Shown: positions 1 to 8,332, counted from the stretch's first letter. The stretch: 64,000 nucleotides of DNA from Bombella intestini (GCF_002003665.1 NZ_JATM01000003.1:62001-126000), one strand, 5' to 3'. Notes: generated by a model not told the origin, from the sequence alone. Numbers and translations are program-made.

Positions 1-117
1 TGTGGAGTATGGTTTTCATTATAGAGCCTGATGGTACAAGGTTCAGTCGTCAGATTCGGTGCCCATTCCCAACGAGGTGGGAGCCGCCATTTTTCAGGAA
101 AGAATAGGAATAGGGGC

Positions 118-453
118 ATGAAACATCTGGTGCTGTTTGCCGTTTTTGCGCTGGCTTTGTCCGGTACGGCACGGGCCGAGGCTATCTATCTGAGGAATGA
201 GGATGGGTCTTTCACCATTGATCCCCCCAAGGCTGATGAATTCCTGCATAAGGCCTATTCCAATAAGCGGATTGCCGATAACGCCTATGACGTATTGGTC
301 AATAAAAGGCGAGGTAATTGCTATGATGCGGTGATTCACTTGTTGAGATATTTTGATGATGGACCGGGTAACGTGCCGAAATATTGTTACAAGCCCGATT
401 TGGCTAGTGATGATACAATTACGGACCACCCAGAAGGGATGAAAATGCCCTGA
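118..453 (+). CDS. small secreted protein, unknown function
   Basis: This 111-residue product starts at the ATG at 118, chosen because AGGA lies 8 bases upstream and a classic signal peptide begins exactly there (basic MKH, hydrophobic core, cleavage after a TARA motif near residue 20). An in-frame extension back to 31 would bury the signal. The mature part is about 90 residues with two cysteines (GNCYD and KYCYK) that could form a disulfide. I do not recognise a family. It is the first of three consecutive + strand genes for exported proteins that face the prophage late operon head-on. It may be a moron-type cargo gene or an ordinary host gene; the sequence does not decide. Confidence 0.6.
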   Translation: MKHLVLFAVFALALSGTARAEAIYLRNEDGSFTIDPPKADEFLHKAYSNKRIADNAYDVLVNKRRGNCYDAVIHLLRYFDDGPGNVPKYCYKPDLASDDTITDHPEGMKMP

Positions 454-521
454 GGGCAACACTCAGCCACAAAATTGTCAGACTGCCAGCCCTACATGCT
501 GGAGCCAGATTGGAGAGGGGG

Positions 522-549
522 ACGGTATGCGCTACCGTTTCCACTTTTT
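522..549 (+). terminator. weak terminator-like hairpin
   Basis: A 6-bp stem (ACGGTA/TACCGT, 522-527 with 533-538) with a 5-base loop is followed by a pyrimidine stretch ending in five T (545-549). It lies between the first two secreted-protein genes and could separate them. The T run is interrupted, so this is a modest call. Confidence 0.3.
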
Positions 550-575
550 GAGGCATAATGCGGGAACCTTGCTTT

Positions 576-944
576 ATGAAACATGTTCTTTTTGTAGTTG
601 TAGCTGCTGCTGTATGGGTCGGAGTGGCCAATGCAGATGAACTAAGCCATATGCCGGAAGTCAAAGGAACTTTGTCTCAGGCTTTGCATAGTGCCAGAGT
701 GGAGAGCCATCAGGCATCAAACCAGCAGGAAAAGTTGACGGATGAAGAGAATTTGCGCCGTATTGGGCTTTCTGCCGAGACGGTAAGGGATGGCCTGTGG
801 GCTGTTGCTCATCGCCCTCATTCCCCTTGTGCCCAGTATATTCGCCAGTTAACAGCGGACGCAAAGGGCAACTCAGCTGCTCTGTTACAGAGTGACCAGC
901 GGTTGGTTGTCTATGTTGAAAATTCTGGAATCTGTGAACGGTAA
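576..944 (+). CDS. small secreted protein, unknown function
   Basis: The product has 122 residues when started at the ATG at 576 (GGAA 9 bases upstream). It opens with MKHVLF, much like the MKHLVLF opening of the gene before it, and has a signal peptide ending near the ANA motif at about residue 20. The mature domain is largely polar and helical-looking, with two cysteines (SPCAQ and GICER). No family is recognised. The similar leader suggests the two genes may be related in origin, but the mature sequences show no obvious homology by eye. An upstream in-frame ATG at 558 has no better ribosome site. Confidence 0.6.
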   Translation: MKHVLFVVVAAAVWVGVANADELSHMPEVKGTLSQALHSARVESHQASNQQEKLTDEENLRRIGLSAETVRDGLWAVAHRPHSPCAQYIRQLTADAKGNSAALLQSDQRLVVYVENSGICER

Positions 945-1025
945 GATCTGGCCAGCGGCTTTACCCGGTAGGGGTGGCCCGTTACCCTGTCCTTTTATTC
1001 TGGCAGGATGAGGGAAAGGAAAGTG

Positions 1026-1598
1026 ATGATGCGGAAAACATTATGCATGACGGGCCTGAGCCTGATGCTGCTGGGTGGTGGTCTGAAATCGGCATGGGCA
1101 CAAGCCCCGCTGGAAGTGTCACAGGATGGAACAGTGACAACCAATGGCGTGGCGGCGGTTGGTGTTTCTCCTAATGGCGGCCAGCGTCTGGGGCAGACTG
1201 GCAAATGGCAGACGTTGGAATTGGACCATACGCTGACAGCGCTTTTGGCAGAGAAAGATGTTCTGTTTTCCATTTCGCCACGCCGGGGTGGAGATGTGTT
1301 CATCATGTTCGTTCTCAAGGGGCACGAAGTCCCTCAGCCGGGTTTGACCATTCATTTCTCCAACGGGTATGAGGTGAAAGGCTTCCATTATACTGGCACG
1401 ATCAATCGTGGCTCGCAGTGGGGAGGCTACATTTCCGAGATGGAAGGTCGTGCCTTGTTTGATGCTCTGTCAGCTAGTAATTCCGTGAGCATGTCATGGG
1501 CAGGGGGTGCTGGTCATATTGATTATGACCGTGGCAGCGAGTTCGTGCATGAGCTGGAACAGACTGCCGCACATGGGCATATGCCGTTCCCGAAATGA
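1026..1598 (+). CDS. secreted protein, unknown function
   Basis: The start at 1026 follows AGGAAAGTG closely and gives a 190-residue preprotein with a signal peptide ending in AWAQA (about residue 26). The mature part mixes beta-rich segments with a C-terminal stretch (ALFDAL...VSMSW) that loosely recalls the IalB-like layout of periplasmic proteins of alphaproteobacteria, but this is too weak for assignment. It ends four bases before the convergent stop of the phage spike gene, so its 3' end abuts the prophage late operon. It could be a phage-borne cargo gene or the host flank. Confidence 0.6.
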   Translation: MMRKTLCMTGLSLMLLGGGLKSAWAQAPLEVSQDGTVTTNGVAAVGVSPNGGQRLGQTGKWQTLELDHTLTALLAEKDVLFSISPRRGGDVFIMFVLKGHEVPQPGLTIHFSNGYEVKGFHYTGTINRGSQWGGYISEMEGRALFDALSASNSVSMSWAGGAGHIDYDRGSEFVHELEQTAAHGHMPFPK

Positions 1599-1602
1599 TG
1601 CC

Positions 1603-2232
1603 TTATTGCGGGGGTGCGCTAGCCCCCGCTCCAGTCTGAACCCCGCCATGGACATGCTGTTTTAACGAAATGCCACCTGCGCGGACATCGCCAGAAGTAG
1701 TAATGTCGCAGTTGGCTTCAATGTGGCTGGCTTCTATGGTGACAGAACCCGGTGTCACGATCCTCCAGCCGTGGTCCGTAGCCTGAATGAACTGGTCGGG
1801 CCCGTTATTGAGGAAGCCTCCTACATAGACACAATCTTGCATAGAAAATTGCCGGAATGAGGCAGGCGGGGCGGGCTTACGGGTTGTAACGGCATGTGTA
1901 TGGTCCCGCCCTGAGATAATGATGAAACCTATATCCCCCGGTTTGGGGTCGATGATGAGAGCCGAGCTTCCGCCCTGTATGCGTAGATAGGGTACATTAT
2001 GGATGATATCATGCGGCAGGGGGCGGGAGAGCGCATCTTGTTGCTGCACCATGGGGCGCACGGTGACTTTGCCTGTAAGGGACGCCGCACTGGCAGTTAC
2101 GGCTTCTACCTGAACGAGCATGGAAGGGCCAAGCTGGTTGATGTGGCTGGCAATGAGTGAATCCAATGCGCCTTTTAGGCTGTTTTTTCCCGTATTGGAG
2201 CGCAGGAGATAGGGCGTGGCTGTAGTGGGCAT
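1603..2232 (-). CDS. phage membrane-puncturing spike (Gp138-type, gpV-like)
   Basis: This 209-residue protein is probably the central tail spike that pierces the outer membrane. An N-terminal segment (about 25-115) has the OB-fold-like pattern of baseplate V/Gp138 proteins. A beta-helical stretch (about 165-190) follows, and near the C-terminus there is a histidine-containing KQHVHGGVQTG motif of the kind that binds metal at the spike apex in related proteins. AGGGA lies upstream of the ATG. It is the last phage gene on the left; wedge and fibre genes, which normally follow the spike, are not seen. Function is inferred from family features and position after the hub gene. Confidence 0.75.
   Translation of the reverse strand: MPTTATPYLLRSNTGKNSLKGALDSLIASHINQLGPSMLVQVEAVTASAASLTGKVTVRPMVQQQDALSRPLPHDIIHNVPYLRIQGGSSALIIDPKPGDIGFIIISGRDHTHAVTTRKPAPPASFRQFSMQDCVYVGGFLNNGPDQFIQATDHGWRIVTPGSVTIEASHIEANCDITTSGDVRAGGISLKQHVHGGVQTGAGASAPPQ
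1608..1629. terminator. GC-rich hairpin at convergent gene ends
   Basis: GCGGGGG (1608-1614) pairs with CCCCCGC (1623-1629) around an 8-base loop. The hairpin lies between the + strand stop at 1598 and the body of the convergent spike gene, whose last codons it occupies. There is no T run on either side, so it is a candidate pause or end structure rather than a proven terminator. Confidence 0.3.
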
Positions 2233-2278
2233 AAAAGCTTCCCTGTGAGGCGTATTTAGGCGTGGGTGTGGGAGGGCA

Positions 2279-3310
2279 TTACCGTTTGCCTAAGGTGGTG
2301 CGGATGCAGTCCATATGTGTATGCCAGGGGCCATGTGGGGTCTCTGTGCTTATGTCGTGCCAGACAAATGTTGCCAGCCACAAACCGTTCCACGGTGGGG
2401 TGCCGACCATGCCGGTTTCTGCTGGGGAGATAGGCAGGTAGGTACTATCCAGCATTAGAGGGTGCCAGAAGGTAATGTCCGGTCGTAGAAGTGTTGTTAA
2501 GGAAATGCCGGAACTGCTGTAACGGGGATAACCGATCATACCTGTTTTGGAGGATATGATAGGCACGGTTTGTTCTTGCCCGACTTGTGGAAGGCCAGTG
2601 AATGTCGGCCCCCATATTTCCAGAAGGCCTTTATAGGGGATGGCTTTCTGACCATTGGCCATTGGTATTATCTGATTTTCACCTTTTATAGGACTAAAAG
2701 GTGAAAAACTGAAGATTCCTTTCGTAGCTGTCAGGATGGTTTGTATCTGGTTTAGAGCTGTTCCCCATCTGTAATGATTTGTCAGGCTTGCATGGCGTTC
2801 CCATCCGCCGTGGTCCAGAAGCTGAAATCCAGCATCTCGGCATATGTCTTCCAGTAGCGTGGTGACATCTTGAGGGCCGTCATAGCCTTTCGCTTGTGGC
2901 AGAATGGACGCAGGAATGGTGCTTGTCATGGCGTGGACATGAAAGGGAATGTCTAGATCGTCATAATCCGTATAGGCCCTGTCGATCGTGCCAGTGAACA
3001 GGATGGCCAGAGGGGTACCTTCGTCACCAGCCTGAATAGTGATGACGGTCTTGCCTGCTGTTGTCGTGTTTAGGTTGTCCCATGTGGGATGATCGGGAAT
3101 GATGGAGAGACTGTTTCTGTCTGCGTGGGAAAGCCCCTTGATGCTGACCTCCGCTTCGGAACCCGTGGTAAAGCCTGCATGTTTTATGATGGCCTGTATG
3201 GCGTGCCCCTGACCTACCGTGAAACTGTCGAAAGAGCCATCTGGTCCGGGTACGAAGAAGGTGACGCTAATTTGTTTACGGGTAAAGCTCGGTGTTGTGG
3301 TGGCTATCAT
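2279..3310 (-). CDS. phage baseplate hub protein (gpD/gp27-like)
   Basis: The 343-residue product fits the baseplate hub that connects the tail tube to the spike. Evidence is mostly positional: it lies between the plug and spike genes, as in Pam3- and Obolenskvirus-like baseplates, and has the beta-rich mixed layout and length of such hubs. Its ATG overlaps the plug gene stop in an ATGA junction, so translation is probably coupled. No catalytic motif is visible. Confidence 0.65.
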   Translation of the reverse strand: MIATTTPSFTRKQISVTFFVPGPDGSFDSFTVGQGHAIQAIIKHAGFTTGSEAEVSIKGLSHADRNSLSIIPDHPTWDNLNTTTAGKTVITIQAGDEGTPLAILFTGTIDRAYTDYDDLDIPFHVHAMTSTIPASILPQAKGYDGPQDVTTLLEDICRDAGFQLLDHGGWERHASLTNHYRWGTALNQIQTILTATKGIFSFSPFSPIKGENQIIPMANGQKAIPYKGLLEIWGPTFTGLPQVGQEQTVPIISSKTGMIGYPRYSSSGISLTTLLRPDITFWHPLMLDSTYLPISPAETGMVGTPPWNGLWLATFVWHDISTETPHGPWHTHMDCIRTTLGKR

Positions 3311-3606
3311 GATGTATCGTCTTCGTAATGAAGCAGAAAACGGGAGCCTAAGCCGGAAAAAACAGGGTCATCATGGCCCTGTGTATCGCTGAAATACAGG
3401 CGACCGGGTAATAGGCTTGCGGGATTGCGGATGAGATCGGTGGCGTTTTGGCAAATAATGCCACGCAGAAGGGGTATGGTATCGGCTGTTAGGTCCAGAT
3501 ACAGCCCTGTGGCAAGTTGCCGAAGCCATATCTGACATTGCAGTCCGGCGATTGGACAGGTCAAACTTTGGGCTGCTGTAGGCCGAAGCGGGACGGTATA
3601 GATCAT
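3307..3606 (-). CDS. phage baseplate plug protein (Pam3 gp18-like)
   Basis: This 99-residue protein begins with a YTVPL segment and contains the short beta repeats and a PLLRGI motif typical of the plug family that seals the baseplate tube. AAGGGA is 5-6 bases upstream of the ATG. It overlaps the hub gene by four bases and follows the Dit-like gene by two, so it belongs to one tightly packed baseplate cluster. The assignment rests on motif resemblance, size and position. Confidence 0.7.
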   Translation of the reverse strand: MIYTVPLRPTAAQSLTCPIAGLQCQIWLRQLATGLYLDLTADTIPLLRGIICQNATDLIRNPASLLPGRLYFSDTQGHDDPVFSGLGSRFLLHYEDDTS

Positions 3607-3608
3607 AG

Positions 3609-4301
3609 CTATCCCTTTGTCTGGAGTGAGACAGGGCCAGTATTGCGGGTTTGTGCGCCTTGGGGATATCGACTTCCAGCCCAGCGGGATGTGCTGCTTT
3701 GGCGGACTTCTTGAATAGTAATATTGGCGGTGATGACATCCACACCATTTTCAGCCGTGCGGGTAAAGCTGTACCCGGTGATGTTGGCGTTTTGGTATAT
3801 TCCTTCCGGTGTGGCAACAAAGTAAAGGTTCGTGTCTTTCACCAAGCGTGAGAGTGTTTCTAGAAAGTCCTTTCGCACTGTGTCAGGCCCAAGACCGATG
3901 ACACTGCGTATGAAACCCGGCAGCATGTTTTCTCCTAGTGAGCCTGTTTCTGATCCATCACAGATCATGCGGATCACCGCTCTGTAGGGAGAAAACACCT
4001 TATTGTAGCTCGTAAAGGTGCCGTTTTCTTGTGGAGCGGTGCAGATGTCGGATTGTTCATCTACCCGCAGGGATTCAACATGAGCAGCGGAGAGAACTCG
4101 TTTGGGAGCTTGGCCAAATAGGGTACTGAATGGCCCGTCTGAGGAGCGATTGAAACTCGATGCTGTAGTGGTGCTAGATTGCTCTGCTGTTGGGCGATGG
4201 AATATGCCCCATTGGCGGGCAGCTCGCTGTACAGCCCAGTTTTCCAATGCTGCGCCACCAAAGGCGGAAGCCGAGGCCCGAAGAGATGTCAGGGTGGACA
4301 T
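3609..4301 (-). CDS. phage Dit-like baseplate/tail protein
   Basis: The ATG at 4301 is preferred because AGGAG lies 6 bases upstream; a TTG two codons earlier lacks this. The 230-residue product has a middle and C-terminal part with the alternating pattern of Dit-like N-terminal domains found in phage tail proteins (an early target-angle segment VESLRVDEQSD, then YQNANITGYSFTRT, ending in ITIQEVR). Such proteins sit between tape measure and hub. It follows the tape-measure gene by 21 bases. Confidence 0.6.
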   Translation of the reverse strand: MSTLTSLRASASAFGGAALENWAVQRAARQWGIFHRPTAEQSSTTTASSFNRSSDGPFSTLFGQAPKRVLSAAHVESLRVDEQSDICTAPQENGTFTSYNKVFSPYRAVIRMICDGSETGSLGENMLPGFIRSVIGLGPDTVRKDFLETLSRLVKDTNLYFVATPEGIYQNANITGYSFTRTAENGVDVITANITIQEVRQSSTSRWAGSRYPQGAQTRNTGPVSLQTKG

Positions 4302-4322
4302 GGGCAACTCCTGTAGGAAAAT

Positions 4323-5501
4323 TCATCCGGTTTGGGTGAGTGTCTGACGGGTAAGGGCATGGATAGTGCTCGTTTCCACTGCCCGGGCAATATCCTGCGG
4401 TCTGCTATGGCCAGCCTGCACTGTGATGTGAATGTTTGGGCTATGGGTGGTCGTATTATGGGTCGTGATATGGCGTGACCGAGGGGTAGCTTCAACATGC
4501 CTGACAAGCTGGGCAGCAGGCTGGTTAAAGGCTGACTTATTCGGGATGAAAGAGGAAGAGGTCGGGCTTGGATCAAGCTGCATCTGGGATAAGGTCTGCT
4601 CTGTATGGGTTAGAACTAGCGACAGACGTTTCAGCGGATTTTCCTGTTGTGCAGAGGAGACATTGCGTTCCCCTGATGTGGCCTCAATTAAATGAGGCGA
4701 CAGGGTAGACAGATGGGGCATGATTGGCTGAACCGGTGTGGATGTCTGCCCGCCAATGTCGTCACGAGGTGAAGAGGAATTACCCGGAGCGTGAAGGCCT
4801 AAAATGCTGGTAGGCTGATACGGTGCGGATGTCTGCCTGTTGATCTCGCCATGGGATGAAGAGGAATTACCCGGAGCGTGAAGGCCTAAAATGCTGGTAG
4901 GCAGACACGGTGCGGATGTCTGTCTGTTGATCTCGCCATGGGGTGAAAAGGAATTGCTCGGAGCATGGAGACCCAGAATGCTGCGGGCTGTCATCGTGGC
5001 AGAGAAACCTTGAAGGAGAGTGGCCGGGTCCGTTCTGGGGCGTGTTTTATCGCTCTGTCGTGCCTGAAGATGGAGGAAACGGGTCAGGGATTGTTCGGCA
5101 TTTTGCAGGGTTGGTTCTACTTCTTTCAGGGCCTGACGGGTGAGGCGATCCTTGTGCGCTAGCAGGGTGGACCAGTCCTGAGATGCTTGTGTTACGGGAA
5201 GTAATCCCATCTGGGGAGCCGGCCCTTGAAGGGCTGGCTTTTGTTCCGCATGTTCGGGGTATTCCCGGAAGGTGGGTGGCTCTGGTGCTGCTGTCAGGGC
5301 GGGAGGAGGTGTGTCGGTAACATGGGGGTCTGTTTTGTCGGTGTCTCTCCGGCCTGGATGGGCCAGAGAGCGTCCTCCCGTGAAAAGGGCTAAAGCCCCC
5401 ATGAGCTCTTGCCGGAAGGATGCAGCATCCTGCTCCCGGCGGGGCTGTGCTGGGAGGCCAAGCCGTGATGACTGGGCAATCATTGTATCAAGAATGGCCA
5501 T
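4323..5501 (-). CDS. putative short tape-measure protein with 29-residue repeats
   Basis: This 392-residue protein lies directly after the tail-assembly chaperone, the usual place of the tape-measure gene. Its C-terminal segment (IHITVQAG followed by a PQDIARAVE helix) matches the common C-terminal pattern of tape measures. It is short for the family (often over 600 residues) and lacks visible membrane segments. Residues 174-260 are three tandem 29-residue repeats beginning SILGLHAP, proline- and serine-rich. By the rule of about 0.15 nm per residue it would specify a tail near 55-60 nm; that is an estimate. It may be truncated or belong to a genuinely short-tailed particle. The start overlaps the end of the frameshifted chaperone. 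Confidence 0.5.
   Translation of the reverse strand: MAILDTMIAQSSRLGLPAQPRREQDAASFRQELMGALALFTGGRSLAHPGRRDTDKTDPHVTDTPPPALTAAPEPPTFREYPEHAEQKPALQGPAPQMGLLPVTQASQDWSTLLAHKDRLTRQALKEVEPTLQNAEQSLTRFLHLQARQSDKTRPRTDPATLLQGFSATMTARSILGLHAPSNSFSPHGEINRQTSAPCLPTSILGLHAPGNSSSSHGEINRQTSAPYQPTSILGLHAPGNSSSPRDDIGGQTSTPVQPIMPHLSTLSPHLIEATSGERNVSSAQQENPLKRLSLVLTHTEQTLSQMQLDPSPTSSSFIPNKSAFNQPAAQLVRHVEATPRSRHITTHNTTTHSPNIHITVQAGHSRPQDIARAVETSTIHALTRQTLTQTG
4722..4982 (-). repeat. three tandem 87-bp in-frame repeats
   Basis: The period is exactly 87 bases, seen by aligning GAGGAATTACCCGGAG-type segments at 4774, 4861 and 4948 on the + strand. Copies one and two (in + coordinates) are nearly identical over about 45 bases, and the third has diverged more. 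The period is a multiple of three, so the repeat changes protein length without breaking the frame. Confidence 0.9.
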
Positions 5502-5640
5502 TTATGCGCTCCACGGCCGCAACTTCCCAGAGAAGCCACATGTCTTCGCTGTCATAGAGGGTCTTTAGCTCATGCAATGTGGCTAACCCTGCATTGATGA
5601 CAAAAGCCATCGGGCTGGAGAGGTTTACGCAGCAGGCGGG
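5488..5640 (-). other. -1 frameshift extension of the tail-assembly chaperone
   Basis: A run of seven G on the + strand (5638-5644) reads C CCC CCG in the chaperone frame on the minus strand, a fitting X XXY YYZ slippery site five codons before the chaperone stop. Slipping back one base after codon 150 opens 50 further codons to a TGA at 5490-5488, giving a product of about 200 residues. The extension reads ATLHELKTLYDSEDMWLLW and resembles the C-terminal domain of gpGT-type chaperones. It ends 11 bases inside the tape-measure gene. An internal ATG (5610) has no ribosome site. Frameshifting here is established for the family; its use in this element is inferred. Confidence 0.7.
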
Positions 5641-6089
5641 GGGGCCTCGTCTGGCTGTGTCTCCCTCAGCAGGGCGATGAGAGGATAGATCTGGTAAATT
5701 GCGGCCTTGAAAAAATCCACATTCAGCCGAAAGGCCTCCGTCCGCAGGGCGGGTAATGTGTTGGGGTCTGTAATATCTGCCTCGATGAGCGGTGCAGGAT
5801 CAATGGCCCGGTTGTTAGGGTCCCGGCGAATTGTCACGCAGTCTAGCAGGCCAGAGAAAGCGCGGTCGCAGTCATCATCGCTCATATGGCCGAACAGGGC
5901 CATGCTTTGGCCGGAGAGACCAGCAATACCGCTTTGTAAGGCTTCCCGTGGTGTGTTGGCTCCAGCACGGGCGAGGGCACGGACAACATGCCGTGCCCAG
6001 CGGTCCGCTGTGAAGGCCGACATACGGGTAATGATAAAACATTTGCCCGCATCAGGGCCTTCCTGAGGGGTCCATTCGATGCTCTTCAT
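5625..6089 (-). CDS. phage tail-assembly chaperone (zero-frame product)
   Basis: The 154-residue zero-frame product lies between tail tube and tape measure, the conserved chaperone position, and would coat the tape measure while the tube polymerises. It is helical, begins KSIEWTPQEG and ends in a proline/alanine tail translated from the slippery C run. Its own stop at 5627-5625 comes shortly after that run, as in gpG of lambda-type pairs. AAGGCG precedes the ATG. Confidence 0.75.
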   Translation of the reverse strand: MKSIEWTPQEGPDAGKCFIITRMSAFTADRWARHVVRALARAGANTPREALQSGIAGLSGQSMALFGHMSDDDCDRAFSGLLDCVTIRRDPNNRAIDPAPLIEADITDPNTLPALRTEAFRLNVDFFKAAIYQIYPLIALLRETQPDEAPPPAA

Positions 6090-6101
6090 GGTGTGTTCGC
6101 C

Positions 6102-6545
6102 TTACAGGCCCGCGGGGAGGACATTTTCCCATGTGATGTTCACGCTTCGGTTGCCCAGCGTGGTGTCCCCTGCCGGAACAGGGTCATAATCTGTCAGACA
6201 GCCATTGGTGAAGGTAAAACGCCGCCCTAGCCCATGCAGCAGAAGCTCCCCGTTTAGTTCATATACTGTTCGAGCCTGTCGGGATGCCGTGGCTATGGCG
6301 TCAAAAACAGGTAGAGAACGGGATGCTGCCGAAAAATTGAGGGTCATGTGATAGGCCGAAGGGACAAACCCTTTATTGAGGCGGCCATCAATAGAGAGAC
6401 TGGTTGTGGCTAATTTCAGCTTCTGGGCCCCGCTCCAGCCATGATCTGTTGCCCAGTTTTCCAGTGTGATGGGGGCATTGAAAAGGGTTTTGACCGTGAG
6501 GGTAAAAACGGCGTCTGCTGATGTGATGAGTGCATTGCCGGACAT
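6102..6545 (-). CDS. phage tail tube protein (DUF3277-like)
   Basis: This 147-residue protein sits directly between the sheath and chaperone genes, as tube proteins do in contractile phages. It is beta-rich, consistent with the conserved tube fold, and matches the size of the DUF3277 family. It would form the inner channel through which DNA passes. It follows the sheath stop by three bases and shares the late operon. Confidence 0.75.
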   Translation of the reverse strand: MSGNALITSADAVFTLTVKTLFNAPITLENWATDHGWSGAQKLKLATTSLSIDGRLNKGFVPSAYHMTLNFSAASRSLPVFDAIATASRQARTVYELNGELLLHGLGRRFTFTNGCLTDYDPVPAGDTTLGNRSVNITWENVLPAGL

Positions 6546-6548
6546 GGT

Positions 6549-7718
6549 TTACTGAACCTCGATGGATGAGAGATGAATGGACTGGACCGACTGACCATCC
6601 GTGTACCAAAAGCGGCAGGGTGGGCTTTTTCGAGCGACCCGAATGTCTGCGGCTGCGGTGGAGGCATTGGGTTGGAAATACCAGCCACGGCTCTGTACCG
6701 TATCGCTGATGGTCGTGCCGGCACTCTGGTCGATTTGCTGCTTCTGAAGGGCTGTCAGGGTCACGCCAGGGCGGATGGCCCCGAACCGGAGTGCCTGGTT
6801 GATGGTGTCCTGCACGCAGGCAGAGATTAGCCCATCTCCGATGCTGTCATAAGGAATCTGCCCGGATTGCAGCAGAAGTGTTGTCAGGTCAGACTGGAAT
6901 GATGCATTGAGCCATACTTGATTGATATAGCTGTCCGCCCAGAGGAAAGAGCCGGATACATGTCCATCCTCCAGCCACTGGAAGCGTCCTAGCCCGTTGG
7001 CATAGGCTCCGTAAAAATTATAGCCATTGCTGCGGAGGGTGGAAGCCGTGATAGCATCGGTCACGCTGGGGGTTAGTAGTCCACTGCGGCGGAAGCATAG
7101 GTTTGTCCGGCCATTCGTAGCGCTGAAATCAAGGGAGGCCATCCACCCTAGGCAGAAAGATGCTGCTAGTGGGTCTTGGTAGAGCAGGGTCGTGCCGTCA
7201 ATATTCTGATTTTGCAACCATGTACCGAAGCTGGCACTGTTTTGGCTATTGAGAGCCTGCTTATCCGTATCCCATGGAACGTACCAATAACGGTCCGCTT
7301 TGCCAGCTACCCATGCGGCAAAGGCCTGTTTCTGTGCCAGGGTGGGCTCCCAAATCGTGGTGAAGCCGGTGAAGTCCTGGTTTTGGCTGGTGATTAGCTC
7401 CATTAGGCTGGTGGGGTCTGCCAAATGGGCGGGGTCTGCCATATGGATTAGCAGCGTAGCGGGTATTTGCGCAGCATCATCGTGGCTGGCGAAATAGACA
7501 GCCGCCATTCGGGCTTCCAGACTATCGGCTGGGAAGTCTTTTATAACGTCTGTCAGGGAACTGTATTGTTTTATCTGGCCCACACTCAAGGCAGCCGCAT
7601 CGGATGGTGTCGTAATGAGAAGCCCGTTCATGAAGGGAACGCTGTTTGCCGTGCCGAGTGTGGCAGGGTTGATGCTGACAGTCTGAGAAAGAGGGATGGT
7701 GCCGGTCAGGGAGACCAT
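6549..7718 (-). CDS. contractile tail sheath protein (DUF3383-like)
   Basis: The 389-residue product has the DUF3383 layout: an N-terminal segment with GLLITTPSDAA, a middle alpha/beta domain containing YWYVPWDTD and YNFYGAYANG, and a C-terminal domain. These proteins form the contractile sheath around the tube. Its presence marks the element as a myovirus-type particle. The ATG at 7718 has AGGA about 10 bases upstream. Confidence 0.85.
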   Translation of the reverse strand: MVSLTGTIPLSQTVSINPATLGTANSVPFMNGLLITTPSDAAALSVGQIKQYSSLTDVIKDFPADSLEARMAAVYFASHDDAAQIPATLLIHMADPAHLADPTSLMELITSQNQDFTGFTTIWEPTLAQKQAFAAWVAGKADRYWYVPWDTDKQALNSQNSASFGTWLQNQNIDGTTLLYQDPLAASFCLGWMASLDFSATNGRTNLCFRRSGLLTPSVTDAITASTLRSNGYNFYGAYANGLGRFQWLEDGHVSGSFLWADSYINQVWLNASFQSDLTTLLLQSGQIPYDSIGDGLISACVQDTINQALRFGAIRPGVTLTALQKQQIDQSAGTTISDTVQSRGWYFQPNASTAAADIRVARKSPPCRFWYTDGQSVQSIHLSSIEVQ

Positions 7719-7750
7719 GAGGCAATGTCCTTGTTTATTGAGTACGGGGA

Positions 7751-8332
7751 TCAGGGAGCGGATGGCCGAAGGAAATTGGCCGTTGTGGCTTCTGTTATGG
7801 AGGCCAAACCAAGGGCTGTAGCGGTTTCGGTAGAGCGGGTTATGGAGGTCATCAGGATGAGATGCAGCGGCAGTGTGGCGGAAGATTCATACTGCTGCTC
7901 TGCATTGGTGAAATCCTGCTGCGTAAGAGGTCCGGTATCGCTGGGGGCTATGTCATTCCGTTTCTGTTGGAACCAAGCCACGGTTTGTCTATCCCGCCAG
8001 AGTGTGCTGATGCCTCCCAGCACTGTCAGGGCATCAGGGCCACGGGCAGTGAGCTGGATGGTTAGCTCTACAGGCTGGGAGATGGTGACACGCTCTGCGG
8101 TGTAATTGTGGTTGTTAGTGGCTAGCGGGCGGCGGGAGGTCACCTGCATGATAAGGTAGCTTGTCTGAGGTGTGGGGAGGCGGTTCTGTTGGCCTTGAAA
8201 CAGGTCCCAATCGGCAGGGAGAACCATTTCTTTAAGCCAGTCCCCCAGTAGCTGCATGACAGTGCTTTCCGTTGGTGTCAGTTGGTACTTTGCCGAAAGG
8301 GAGTCTGGCGTGTGACGATCAGGCGGCACCAT
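7751..8332 (-). CDS. phage neck/tail terminator protein (gp12-like)
   Basis: The ATG at 8332 is preferred (GGGGA 8 bases upstream), giving 193 residues; a GTG at 8374 is the alternative. The protein resembles neck terminators that cap the tube before head joining: an early helix, a YLIMQVTS strand, and the SQPVELTIQLTARG segment typical of such tail-completion folds. It overlaps the preceding gene by 55 bases and precedes the sheath gene. Confidence 0.65.
   Translation of the reverse strand: MVPPDRHTPDSLSAKYQLTPTESTVMQLLGDWLKEMVLPADWDLFQGQQNRLPTPQTSYLIMQVTSRRPLATNNHNYTAERVTISQPVELTIQLTARGPDALTVLGGISTLWRDRQTVAWFQQKRNDIAPSDTGPLTQQDFTNAEQQYESSATLPLHLILMTSITRSTETATALGLASITEATTANFLRPSAP

Noticed and set aside
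4722-4982. CRISPR array or IS repeats
   Set aside because: The three 87-bp units are in-frame protein repeats with no spacers or terminal inverted repeats.
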